DNA from: Spirochaetota bacterium
GTDB taxonomy: Bacteria > Spirochaetota > Spirochaetia > Treponematales > Rectinemataceae
NCBI GenBank assembly: GCA_026398595.1
Contig: JAPLSO010000068.1
Location: 1 to 45,395 of the forward strand
DNA length: 45,395 nt
Reading direction: 5' to 3'
The notes under the pieces are model-generated. The model had not been told where the DNA came from and did no database searches. It saw only the letters and a program-made list of their open reading frames with translations. The position numbers were made by a program, and so were the translations under genes. Position 1 is the stretch's first letter. The number at the start of each line of letters is the position of its first letter. This document shows, in pieces, positions 6,377-14,798 of the stretch.

Positions 6377-9300
6377 CGCGATACCTCCAGGAGGTAGGCA
6401 TGGTCCCTATAGACTTTTCGTGCCAGGGCGGCCATGGCTGAAAGCCCCGGGAGTGAGGAAACTCCGTTCCAGGAGGCGTAATCGAGCCGTGTGATTGGAC
6501 CAGCCACAGCGTTCCTCAGGACGAGAGCGGGGACGCCGCCGCCGAATACGAAGGCGAATCCCGCATTCCTGGACTTCTCAAGCTTTTCGGCCGAGTCGAA
6601 GAGTGTTGGTTTGCCCGTGAATGGTTCGCCCTCCCAGGGACAGAAGAAGCCGCAGTTGCCGCACTCGTTGCAGAGGGCGTCGACGTGGAGTATCTGCGCG
6701 CCCTGGGCAAAGGGTCCATGCGCGGTTATGAACATATTGGCCCTGTTGGGGCAGACCTCGACGCATCTGAGGCAGGCCGAGTCGCAGGCAAGGCAGCGCT
6801 CGGCCTCGCGGGCGGCGAAGCCCGGATCCTCGGGGGAGAGTGAAAGGAGGATCTCGCCGCGCCGGGCCAGTCTTTCGGGGTCGAGTGCGGGCGGCGCGTA
6901 ATCCGAAACCGGAAAGTCCCAGCCTTCCGAGGCGAGGATGGCCCGCGCTGCCTTCCGGCCGTCAGCCTCGGCGGCAATGATGGAACCAGGTCCCTTCCGG
7001 GCGTCGCCGCCCACATAGACCCCGGCCGTTCTGCTCTCGAGGCTCTCGAGATCCACGATGGGAAGACCTTTCTCGCCGAAAGCGACGCCAAACCCTTCGA
7101 GGAGCTTCCTGTCCGGATCCTCGCCCACGGCGGACACGAGAAGATCGCAGGGCAGTTCGAAGCTCTCCTTCATGGGCTTCGGGCTCCGCCTTCCCGAGGC
7201 GTCCTTGGGACCCAGCTTCATGCGGCGCAGGCTGAGGATGCCCAAAGCGGCCGATTCGGGAAGGCTGAGCTCGTAAAGAACTGTCGATCCGGGGGCGAGG
7301 GCCGCGGCATTTACTAATGCCGCGGCATTTACTAATGCCGAAGCCTCAGTCAGGGCGTTGTCCAGTTCCTCGCGATCCGCCGGCATCTCTGCCCTCGTGC
7401 GCCTGTAGGAGAAGACAACGGACTCAATGCCGGGGATACGTGCCGCGGCGCGGACGGCGTCGCAGGCAGTGTTTCCCCCGCCTGCGACGACGACGGACTT
7501 GAGGCCCGAGAACGCCTCGGCCCCGGATCTGCCAAACGTCGACAGGAAGTCGAGGGCACTCGTCGAGTTCACTCCCGAGCCTTTAAGTGGCAGGGGGCGG
7601 GCTATCCTTGCTCCCGTCGCCAGGAAAACCTTCGAAAAGCCCATGGCTTTCACTTCATCGAGGGAGGAAAGCTTTTTCTCGAAGACGAACTCGACGCCCA
7701 GCGTGGCAATCCTGTCTATGTCGGCCGCGATGACCTCGCGCCCTATTCTGAACCGCGGGATGACATGGGCGGGTACGCCGCCCGGGCTGGGATCTGCGTC
7801 GAAGACGGTGACGGGCTGGCCCATGAGGGCGAGGAAATGGGCGCAGGCGAGGCCGGCCGGCCCGGCGCCGATGACAGCCGTCCTGGCCGCGCCAGCAGGC
7901 TTGGCGATGCCAGCGCCGGTAGGCTTGGCTGTACCGGAGCCGGCAGCCTGGGCAAGCGGCCTCGCGGCCAGGCTGGCGCCTCGCGCCGCCGCGAGCTTGA
8001 CATCCCTGATCCGCACCGATCCCTCGTAGTCCAGCCGCGAGCAGCACTCCTGGCAGACATGGTCGCAGAGAAAGCCCGTTATATTCGGAAGCGGGTTATC
8101 CGAGAGGACGATAGCGAGTGCCTCTTCGCTCTTCCCGGCACCCTGGGCGGCGAGATAGGCGGGCACCTTCTGGTTCACCGGGCAGGCATGGACGCAGGGG
8201 GCCGCGAAGCAGTCGTAGAGGGGGAGGACGCCGGGGATGGCCACCCTGCCCGTCTTCCACCCGGCCTGGTATTCGGGCCGTAAAAGGCTTGCCTCGGCGA
8301 GGGCTTCGAGGGCGGCGGCGTCGGGCTGCTCGGCCGAGCCTGAGAGGGCTTGGGCCGCTTCCCTCGCCACCTGGGCCATCCGCAGGTAGCCGCCGGGCTT
8401 AAGGATGTCCGTGACGATGGTGAGAGGACCGAGTCCTCCCCTGATGAGGTCGGCGGCATTGAAGGCCGAGACACCTCCGCAGAACGAGAATCTCGAGCCG
8501 AAACTGGGGAGGGCGGCGGCCAGCTTGGCCGCAAGTCGTATGGTGATGGGGAAGAGGGCTCTTCCCGACATGTAGCGTTCGGAACCGGGGAGCCTGTCCG
8601 CGGGGTTGACGTTGGCGAGGGTGTTGGAGAGTTTGATCCCGAAGCGGCGACCCTTGGCCTGGGCTGCCGTCGAAAGCTCCCCGATGAGAAAAAGGGCGTC
8701 CGCGAACGCAAGGTCGCGCTCGAAGCTTTCGCGCTTGAGGACGATGTCCCTCCAGCCCAGAGCGTCCAGGATAGCCCTGGCCTCCTCGAAGCCGACCAGG
8801 GTGGGATTGAGCTTGATATAGGTGTCGAAGCCTTTCTCCTCGATCAGGTAGCGGCCGATCTTCCCAATTTCAACGGGAGGGCAGCCGTGCATGGTGGAGA
8901 GGGTGACGGAATGGATTGGCCGAACGGGGATGTGGGCAGCCAGGGTACGCGCCCTCTCCCGTGCGGCTTCGCCGAAGGCCCGCGCGAAATCGCCGGACTC
9001 GATGGTCTCCTGAAGCTCGGAGAGGGCGATGTCCCAGTACTTTGTGGCCTCGGGCCTCCGCATGCCCTCGATGAAGGCTTCCATTTTCTCGCCCATGATG
9101 CCCTCGAGGGTATAGCCCACGGAGACGTTGAAAAAGAAATCGTTGGGTTTGCGCGAGAAGACGCAGGCGAGGAGGTTTACCCCAATCCACGCGTTCAGGT
9201 ATTCCTGACGGGCTTCATCCAGGCTCAGCTCCGTCGACCATTCGACGTTGTGGCCCTCGTCGAGGGCATCGATGCAGGGCTTGTCTATGTCGAGGCTGTC

Positions 9301-9576
9301 GTTCTTCTGCACGGTTTTAAGCTCGAATGCCCTGGCTCCGCAGAGATAGGAGGAGAGAATATTCGGGGCGATTTGGGTGTGGGGACCGGCGGCCGGTCCC
9401 ACCGGGAAGCTGATCCGTCGGGACATGATATCCAGACCCTGGCTCTCGGACTCGGCCTCAAAGAGGGGCCGGAAGACCTTGCCCGGTATCTCGTAGATCG
9501 AATCCTTGGCCAGGTACTCGCCCATGGCCCTGCGCAGGAGGGCCGAAAGGGACGTCGTCTTCATGATCTTGCTCAT
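6373..9576 (-). CDS. ygfK: YgfK-type Fe-S flavoprotein (putative selenate reductase subunit)
   Basis: A large 1067-residue redox protein. Residues about 50-440 are the YgfK-specific TIM-barrel-like domain. From about 450 a GltD-type part begins with Cys-rich motifs (CFAAPCVHACPVNQKVP; CDHVCQECC). An FAD site is near 569 (VIGAGPAGLAC) and a NAD(P)H site near 700 (VVAGGGNTACDA). The C-terminus has two ferredoxin clusters (CLACDSACLRCVEVCP near 925, CNECGNCGFFCP near 970). YgfK is annotated as putative selenate reductase, but in anaerobic purine clusters it is believed to transfer electrons to the substrate ring. ATG overlaps the hyuA stop by 4 bp. Two in-frame repeat insertions are visible: an 18-bp palindromic duplication (ALVNAA twice, about 746-757) and an Ala/Gly/Lys/Pro linker just before the FAD motif. 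Confidence 0.9.
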   Translation of the reverse strand: MSKIMKTTSLSALLRRAMGEYLAKDSIYEIPGKVFRPLFEAESESQGLDIMSRRISFPVGPAAGPHTQIAPNILSSYLCGARAFELKTVQKNDSLDIDKPCIDALDEGHNVEWSTELSLDEARQEYLNAWIGVNLLACVFSRKPNDFFFNVSVGYTLEGIMGEKMEAFIEGMRRPEATKYWDIALSELQETIESGDFARAFGEAARERARTLAAHIPVRPIHSVTLSTMHGCPPVEIGKIGRYLIEEKGFDTYIKLNPTLVGFEEARAILDALGWRDIVLKRESFERDLAFADALFLIGELSTAAQAKGRRFGIKLSNTLANVNPADRLPGSERYMSGRALFPITIRLAAKLAAALPSFGSRFSFCGGVSAFNAADLIRGGLGPLTIVTDILKPGGYLRMAQVAREAAQALSGSAEQPDAAALEALAEASLLRPEYQAGWKTGRVAIPGVLPLYDCFAAPCVHACPVNQKVPAYLAAQGAGKSEEALAIVLSDNPLPNITGFLCDHVCQECCSRLDYEGSVRIRDVKLAAARGASLAARPLAQAAGSGTAKPTGAGIAKPAGAARTAVIGAGPAGLACAHFLALMGQPVTVFDADPSPGGVPAHVIPRFRIGREVIAADIDRIATLGVEFVFEKKLSSLDEVKAMGFSKVFLATGARIARPLPLKGSGVNSTSALDFLSTFGRSGAEAFSGLKSVVVAGGGNTACDAVRAAARIPGIESVVFSYRRTRAEMPADREELDNALTEASALVNAAALVNAAALAPGSTVLYELSLPESAALGILSLRRMKLGPKDASGRRSPKPMKESFELPCDLLVSAVGEDPDRKLLEGFGVAFGEKGLPIVDLESLESRTAGVYVGGDARKGPGSIIAAEADGRKAARAILASEGWDFPVSDYAPPALDPERLARRGEILLSLSPEDPGFAAREAERCLACDSACLRCVEVCPNRANMFITAHGPFAQGAQILHVDALCNECGNCGFFCPWEGEPFTGKPTLFDSAEKLEKSRNAGFAFVFGGGVPALVLRNAVAGPITRLDYASWNGVSSLPGLSAMAALARKVYRDHAYLLEVSR
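7304..7339 (-). repeat. 18-bp palindromic direct repeat x2 inside ygfK
   Basis: Two perfect 18-base copies of GCGGCATTTACTAATGCC. Each has a hairpin-forming core GGCATT-TACT-AATGCC. In frame in ygfK, encoding the doubled ALVNAA segment. Its AT-rich core contrasts with the GC-rich gene around it. Confidence 0.9.
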
Positions 9577-11015
9577 CTGTACCCCCAGGTGAGGAACCGG
9601 CCGCTTCCGGGCTCGGCAAGGATTTTGCCATCCTCGGGGGGCTTGGCCTCGGTGATTCTTCCGGGCGCTTCCTTTCGGAGGAGTCTTGTGCTGCCGAAGA
9701 CGCAGGAACCCCGGACGAAGGTTCCCGCGATTCTGCCTGCGAAGCGCATGCCCGCGAAGGGCGTTATATGGCTTTTGCTGAACATCCGTGCCGGATCGAT
9801 CGTCGTCACCGCTTCGGGATCTACGAGGACGATATCGGCGTCGTAGCCGGGGGCGAGTGCGCCCTTGGCCCCGTCGAGTCCATAACGTCGGGCAGCCCCG
9901 CCCGAGCTCGCCTCGAGGAATCGGGGCAGATTGAGCCGTTTCGCGAAGAGTCCCTCCGAGAGCAGATAGGGGAAGAGGGTTCCCGTACCCGGTATGCCCC
10001 CATAGGCCGTAAGGGGATCGCCCGTGAACTTCTCGCTGTCGGGGGCTCCCGCGTGGTCCGAGGTAAGGAAGGAGATTTTCCCCTCGGCGAGGAGCCGCCA
10101 GAGAAGGGCCTTCTGCGAAGGCTCCTTGACGGGAGGGGCGGTCTTGAGGGCGGGGCCGAGGCGCTCAAAGTCCTCCTCGTCGAAGGCGAGGTAGTGGGCG
10201 CAGGTCTCGCAGGTGGCTCCCGTGGCGGCGACGAGTGCCGCGGCCTCGGCCGTCCCCGCGTGGACGATATGGAGGAAAGCAGCGTTTCCGCCCGCGGCGG
10301 CGACGGCCGTTGAACAGGCTTTAATCTCGGCCTCCATGGGACGGGAAGCGTAGTAGTCCTTCCATGAGGAGGCCTTGCCGCAACGCACGGCGGCAAGTCG
10401 CGTCTGTGCCTTGGCGATGATCCCGGGGTCCTCGGCGTGGAGGAGAAGGGGGCGTCCGGCCTCGGCGCAGAGCCGTATCGCCAGAGCCAACTGGTCCTGG
10501 CTTACCGCCCTGAAGCTGTCCATCCCCGAAATCGTATAGCACTTGAAACCGACCACTTTGGGCGCGAGCTCACGGGCAGTCCTTTCGAATTCCTCGGTGG
10601 AGATGGCGCCGTCAAAGCCGCCAAAGAAGGCGAAATCGACCAGGGCCTTCTTCCCGACGATGGAAAGCTTGTTCTCGAGGGCCGCGGCGTCGGTGATCGG
10701 GGGCAGGGAGGTGCAGGGCATGTCCACCACCGTCGTCACCCCGCCGCGTGCCGCCTCGGCCGTGCCGTGGGCGAAGTCCTCCCTGTGGGTGAAACCCGGC
10801 TCGTCGAAGTGCACGTGGGGGTCGATGGCCCCGGGGAAGGCCATGAGGCCCGAGGCGTCGAGCGCCTCGCCTGCGGCGCCGCCTGCTGAACCTGAATCCG
10901 GGGCCGAGGCTTCCGCCTCGACGATCTCCCGTATTTTTCCGCCTGAGACGGCTATGTCGACCTTCCTAAAATCCTTCTCGCCGGGCAGGGCGGCGAGGAC
11001 GTTCCTGATCAGCAT
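9573..11015 (-). CDS. hyuA: HyuA/AllB-like cyclic amidohydrolase (hydantoinase/allantoinase)
   Basis: A 480-residue binuclear-metal amidohydrolase. HVHFDEPG carries the first two His ligands, GFKCY the Lys expected to be carboxylated, HAED and HIVHAG further His ligands, and LTSDHAG the catalytic Asp. The sequence around DPHVHFDEPGFTHREDF and VVDMPCTSLPP is closer to allantoinase/dihydroorotase-class enzymes than to D-phenylhydantoinase, so the symbol is by gene-set position. The family opens cyclic diamide rings, which fits hydrolysis of an imidazole or pyrimidine ring from purine breakdown. The ATG lies within the last codons of xdhB (7-bp overlap), implying translational coupling. Confidence 0.82.
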   Translation of the reverse strand: MLIRNVLAALPGEKDFRKVDIAVSGGKIREIVEAEASAPDSGSAGGAAGEALDASGLMAFPGAIDPHVHFDEPGFTHREDFAHGTAEAARGGVTTVVDMPCTSLPPITDAAALENKLSIVGKKALVDFAFFGGFDGAISTEEFERTARELAPKVVGFKCYTISGMDSFRAVSQDQLALAIRLCAEAGRPLLLHAEDPGIIAKAQTRLAAVRCGKASSWKDYYASRPMEAEIKACSTAVAAAGGNAAFLHIVHAGTAEAAALVAATGATCETCAHYLAFDEEDFERLGPALKTAPPVKEPSQKALLWRLLAEGKISFLTSDHAGAPDSEKFTGDPLTAYGGIPGTGTLFPYLLSEGLFAKRLNLPRFLEASSGGAARRYGLDGAKGALAPGYDADIVLVDPEAVTTIDPARMFSKSHITPFAGMRFAGRIAGTFVRGSCVFGSTRLLRKEAPGRITEAKPPEDGKILAEPGSGRFLTWGYR

Positions 11016-13273
11016 GGTTCGGCTCCGCTCAAGAAAGCTTCGATCTTTTCGGGGATAAGGGGAATGCTGTAGAAGTCCTTGCCCTCGGGTCGGGCCGCTC
11101 GGAGGGCGTCGAGGACGGCGAAGTAGGCGGCGATGCCGTACTGGAGGGGCGGTTCCCCGACGGCCTTGGAGTTGAAGGGGGCGTAGGGGTTTTTCACGGG
11201 GGGCAGGAACTCCACCTCCGTTTTCTCGGGCATGAAGGAGGCGTCCGGGAGCTTGTAGGTGGAGAGGCTGTCGGTGAGAGGCCGGCCGTCCTCGCCGAAG
11301 CGCAGGTCCTCGAGGAGGGTCCAGCCCAGGCCCTGGGCCAAGGCTCCCTCTATCTGGCCCAGATCAACTTCCTCGTCCAGACTCGTTCCCGAGTCGTGGA
11401 CGATGGTCACCGACTCCAGGCTGGCCGTGCCCAGAACGAGATCGACCTTGGCGACGACGCAGGCGGCTCCGTAGACATAGTAGGCGAAGGGACTGCCCCG
11501 TTCGGCCCTGGCGTCGTAGAAGAGGCCGGGGGTCGCGTAGAAACCATGTGCCGAGAGATCGACGCGGTCGTCCACGGCGGCCTCGATGAGCTTGTCCCAG
11601 GAGAGGCCCGAGGGCTTGCCATCAACGCGAACCTGGGCTTCGGCGAAGGATATCGAAGATGCGGGAACGGCTAGAATTTCACCTGCCTTGACGGCGAGGC
11701 GGCCCAGGATCTGCTCGCAGGCGAGCTTGGCCGCCATGCCGTTCAGGTCCGAGCCCGTGCTTGCGGCCGTTGGCACGGTGTTCGCCACCGTGAGGGTCGA
11801 TGTCCGCTCGATGGAGATACGCTCGAGGGAAAGGCCCAGGGTCCGGCTTGCGACGAGGCCGATTTTCCTCGTCACCTGCTGGCCCATCTCGATCGCCCCC
11901 GTGGAGACGAGGACGGAGCCGTCCGAGTAGACATGCACGAGGGCCCCAGCCTCGTTCATGGGGAGCTTGGTGAAGGATATGCCGAAGCAGACGGGAATAA
12001 TGGCCGCTCCCTTCCTGGAAAGACGCTCGGAGGCGTTGTACGCCGTGATCCCGGCCTTGAGGCCATTCCAGTCGGCCTTAGCGAGGAGAGCGTCCCAGGA
12101 TTCCACGGCCCTGCAGCCCTTCATGGGCATGCCGAAATAGGTCGAGTCGCCCTCCGTAAACAGGTTGGCGCGCTGGATCTCCTCGCGGGGTCGGCCCATG
12201 GCCTTGGCAATGGCGTCGATAGCCGCTTCGATGACAAAGAAGGCCTGGGGTGCCCCGAATCCCCTGAAGGCGGTAAACGAGGGGAGGTTGGTCTTGCACA
12301 TCATGCCCGTCACTCGGACGTTGGGGACGCGGTAGGCTCCCGTAGCGTGGAGGAGGGTACGGGAGAGGATCGCCGGCGAAAGGTCGCAAGTGCTCCCTGA
12401 GTTCTGATAGTATTCGGCCTCGAAGGCGAGGATCTTCCCCGAGGCGTCGGCCCCGATCCTGTAGTCTGTCGTGTAGGGATGGCGCTTGCCTGTCGCCCTC
12501 ATGTCATCCTTGCGGTTCAGGTAGAGCTTGACAGGCTTGCCCGACACCCAGGCTCCCAGAGCGGCGAACGAAGCCCAGGTGGCCGCCTGGTCTTCCTTGC
12601 CGCCGAAGCCGCCTCCCAGGCGATGGGCTTCCACTTCGACCTTGTTCATTGAGAGTCCGAGGACCTTGGCGACGGCCTTCTGCACGCCCGTGGGCCCCTG
12701 GGTCGAGGAGACGAGGAATATTTTTCCTCCCTCGCGGCGCTCGGCGTAGGCTCCCTGGGTTTCGAGGTAGACGTGTTCCTGGCCGCCCGAATCCACCCTT
12801 CCCGAGACTACGTAGGCGCAGGTCCCGAAGGCCGCGGCCGGATCGCCGCAGGCTATCGTCCGCGAGGGGAGGATGAAGTCCCCCGCCGCAGCGGCCTTTC
12901 TCGGATCGAGGCGGAAGGGCAGGTTTTCGCTACTAATGGCGAGGGCGGCCGCGGCCCGCCGCGCCAACGCTCGGGTTTTCGCGAGGACGAGGACGAGGGG
13001 CTGTCCCCAGTATTCCCATTCGTCCTCAGGCAGGAGGGGCTCGTCCGGCTTGTTCCCCCCGATCTGGTTCTCGCCGGGTATGTCGGAGGCGATAATGACG
13101 ATCACCGAGGGATCGAGATCCTTGGCCGCCTTAGCGTCAATGGAGAGGATCCTGCCTCGGGCGCTTTCGGAGAGCCGAAGGGCCGCATGGAGACAGCCTT
13201 CGGCTTCGGGCAGGTCATCGATATATCGCGTCTGGCCGCGCAAGTTGGCCAGGGATTCGGGATTGGCTTTCAT
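11009..13273 (-). CDS. xdhB: Xanthine dehydrogenase, molybdopterin-binding subunit
   Basis: A 754-residue large subunit of a molybdenum hydroxylase of the xanthine dehydrogenase family, which hydroxylates purines (hypoxanthine to xanthine to urate) with water. Motifs in order: GGQEHVYLETQ near 163, RLGGGFGGKED near 224, AFRGFGAPQ near 339, STGAIEMGQQV, and FNSKAVGEPPL near 709, whose Glu corresponds to the family's catalytic base. Substrate-channel residues were not compared, so nicotinate or other heterocycles cannot be excluded. Operon position after adenine deaminase favours xanthine/hypoxanthine. 4-bp overlap with xdhA. The labile-selenium version of these enzymes occurs in such clusters, but selD, yqeB and yqeC are not in the window. 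Confidence 0.88.
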   Translation of the reverse strand: MKANPESLANLRGQTRYIDDLPEAEGCLHAALRLSESARGRILSIDAKAAKDLDPSVIVIIASDIPGENQIGGNKPDEPLLPEDEWEYWGQPLVLVLAKTRALARRAAAALAISSENLPFRLDPRKAAAAGDFILPSRTIACGDPAAAFGTCAYVVSGRVDSGGQEHVYLETQGAYAERREGGKIFLVSSTQGPTGVQKAVAKVLGLSMNKVEVEAHRLGGGFGGKEDQAATWASFAALGAWVSGKPVKLYLNRKDDMRATGKRHPYTTDYRIGADASGKILAFEAEYYQNSGSTCDLSPAILSRTLLHATGAYRVPNVRVTGMMCKTNLPSFTAFRGFGAPQAFFVIEAAIDAIAKAMGRPREEIQRANLFTEGDSTYFGMPMKGCRAVESWDALLAKADWNGLKAGITAYNASERLSRKGAAIIPVCFGISFTKLPMNEAGALVHVYSDGSVLVSTGAIEMGQQVTRKIGLVASRTLGLSLERISIERTSTLTVANTVPTAASTGSDLNGMAAKLACEQILGRLAVKAGEILAVPASSISFAEAQVRVDGKPSGLSWDKLIEAAVDDRVDLSAHGFYATPGLFYDARAERGSPFAYYVYGAACVVAKVDLVLGTASLESVTIVHDSGTSLDEEVDLGQIEGALAQGLGWTLLEDLRFGEDGRPLTDSLSTYKLPDASFMPEKTEVEFLPPVKNPYAPFNSKAVGEPPLQYGIAAYFAVLDALRAARPEGKDFYSIPLIPEKIEAFLSGAEPC

Positions 13274-14754
13274 GGATACAACTCCTCGGCGATACCTGAT
13301 CCTTTAAATAAATTCATAAAATTATAAAGGACAAGGCGCTCGGTCATGCGGCTCCGGTAGGCCGCCGAGCCGCGCACGTCCCCGATTGGCGCGACCTCGG
13401 CGGCGGCCAGGGCGGCTACCTCGCGGGCCAGGTCGGCGAGGGCGGCCGGCTTGGCGCCCGCGACGTCGAAGCCCTCCATCGGCGCGGCCGCGCGCTCCAA
13501 GGAGAGGGGAAGGGGGGCTGCCCCGCCGACGCTCAGCCTTGGGCCCGAGATCTTGCCTCCCTCCACAGCGAAGGCGAGGGCAGAGTTCACGGCCGCGATG
13601 TCCAGGTTGCCGCGCTTGGCTATCTTGGCGAAGGAGAATTTAAGGGAAGTTCTCAAGGGGACGCGGACGGCGAGTATCGCCTCGCCCGCGGTCAGGGCCG
13701 TCTTCTTGTAGCTCAGGAAGAAGTCGCCGAGGGGAAGGATGCGGCCCGCCGCGGCGCCTCGGCCCGGCGCGCCCAGGACGAGGACAGCCCCCAGGGCGAG
13801 AAGGATGGCGCTCAGGTCCCCCACGGGCGAGGCGTTGGCCAGGTTGCCGCCTATCGTGGCGAGATTGCGCACGAGGCCGCTCGCGAACTGGGACTTGAAA
13901 GCCTCGATGCCGGGCACGGCGGCGCGGACTTCGGGGCTGGCGAAGAATTCGGCCGCCGTGACGGCCGCGCCTATCTCGAGCCGAGGGGCCGGGGACCCTC
14001 CGGCCGTCCGGAAACCGCGGTATTCCTGACGGGATCGGAGGATGAGAGGCTCGAAGTCCTCGCCGGTGTCGGGGTTGCGGACGAAGTAGTCCGTGCCGCC
14101 GCCGAGTATCACGTCGGATGGGTTAGCGGTATGGCGGCCTCGATCCGCAGCATCGGCAACCGCCGAGGCTGCGGCCGCCGCGGCGAAGGCGAGGACGGAA
14201 CCGGGAAGGACGCCCGCGCCGACGAGGGCTTCGAGGCGGCCTTTCCTGTCCTCCGGGAGATCGGCGAATTCACGCGCGAGGCGCTCGGCGGCTCTCCGTA
14301 TGGAACCGTAGCCCGTGCAGCGGCAAAGATTGCCGTCCACGGCGGCCATGGCTCCTGCCAGGTCCTTGGGACCGGGCGCGCAGAGCCAGGCGGTGAGGGC
14401 GACGATGAAGCCCGGCGTGCAGAAACCGCACTGGCTCGCGTTCTCCTCGAGGAAAGCCCGCATCACCGGGGTCAGGCCATCGGGATCGCCCGAGCTTCTT
14501 TTCAATCCTTCGATCGTGACGAGGTGTTTTCCGTGCAGGTCGCCCAGGGCGAGGAGGCAGGAGGGAAGGGCTCGATAGACGGAGCCTTCCCGTCCGGTCT
14601 CGCCCACGAGGACGGCGCAGGCGCCGCAGTCCCCCTCGCGGCAGCCTTCCTTGGTGCCCTTGAGTCCCAGCGAGCCCCGTATAAAGTCCAGGGCAGGCCC
14701 GCCCGAGCCCTCGGGCGACTCCACCCATGTATCGTTGACGAGAAACTTAGCCAT
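13270..14754 (-). CDS. xdhA: Xanthine dehydrogenase, fused 2Fe-2S and FAD subunit
   Basis: A 494-residue electron-transfer subunit. The N-terminal plant-type 2Fe-2S domain has C38, C43, C46 and C66. The second 2Fe-2S domain has CGFC (109-112) and CRC (144-146). The FAD domain of the CoxM/XDH type follows (ILGGGTDYFV, TIGGNLANASPVGD). It takes electrons from the Mo subunit XdhB to FAD and on to NAD or another acceptor, perhaps YgfK. The two cluster domains and FAD domain are fused in one chain, as in two-subunit XDHs. An ORF extending to 15405 is a run-on over ade. ATG 14754 with AAAGGTGG upstream and the normal family start MAKFLVND decide the start. 44 bases separate it from ade. Confidence 0.88.
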   Translation of the reverse strand: MAKFLVNDTWVESPEGSGGPALDFIRGSLGLKGTKEGCREGDCGACAVLVGETGREGSVYRALPSCLLALGDLHGKHLVTIEGLKRSSGDPDGLTPVMRAFLEENASQCGFCTPGFIVALTAWLCAPGPKDLAGAMAAVDGNLCRCTGYGSIRRAAERLAREFADLPEDRKGRLEALVGAGVLPGSVLAFAAAAAASAVADAADRGRHTANPSDVILGGGTDYFVRNPDTGEDFEPLILRSRQEYRGFRTAGGSPAPRLEIGAAVTAAEFFASPEVRAAVPGIEAFKSQFASGLVRNLATIGGNLANASPVGDLSAILLALGAVLVLGAPGRGAAAGRILPLGDFFLSYKKTALTAGEAILAVRVPLRTSLKFSFAKIAKRGNLDIAAVNSALAFAVEGGKISGPRLSVGGAAPLPLSLERAAAPMEGFDVAGAKPAALADLAREVAALAAAEVAPIGDVRGSAAYRSRMTERLVLYNFMNLFKGSGIAEELYP

Positions 14755-14798
14755 CCTTGACCACCTTTCCGCGCCGCTGCCCGCAGGCCGCGCGGGCG

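Noticed and set aside
8350..9846. 498-residue + strand open frame
   Set aside because: Antisense of ygfK and hyuA; no family features, and the minus-strand frames carry intact motifs. It is open because of high GC.
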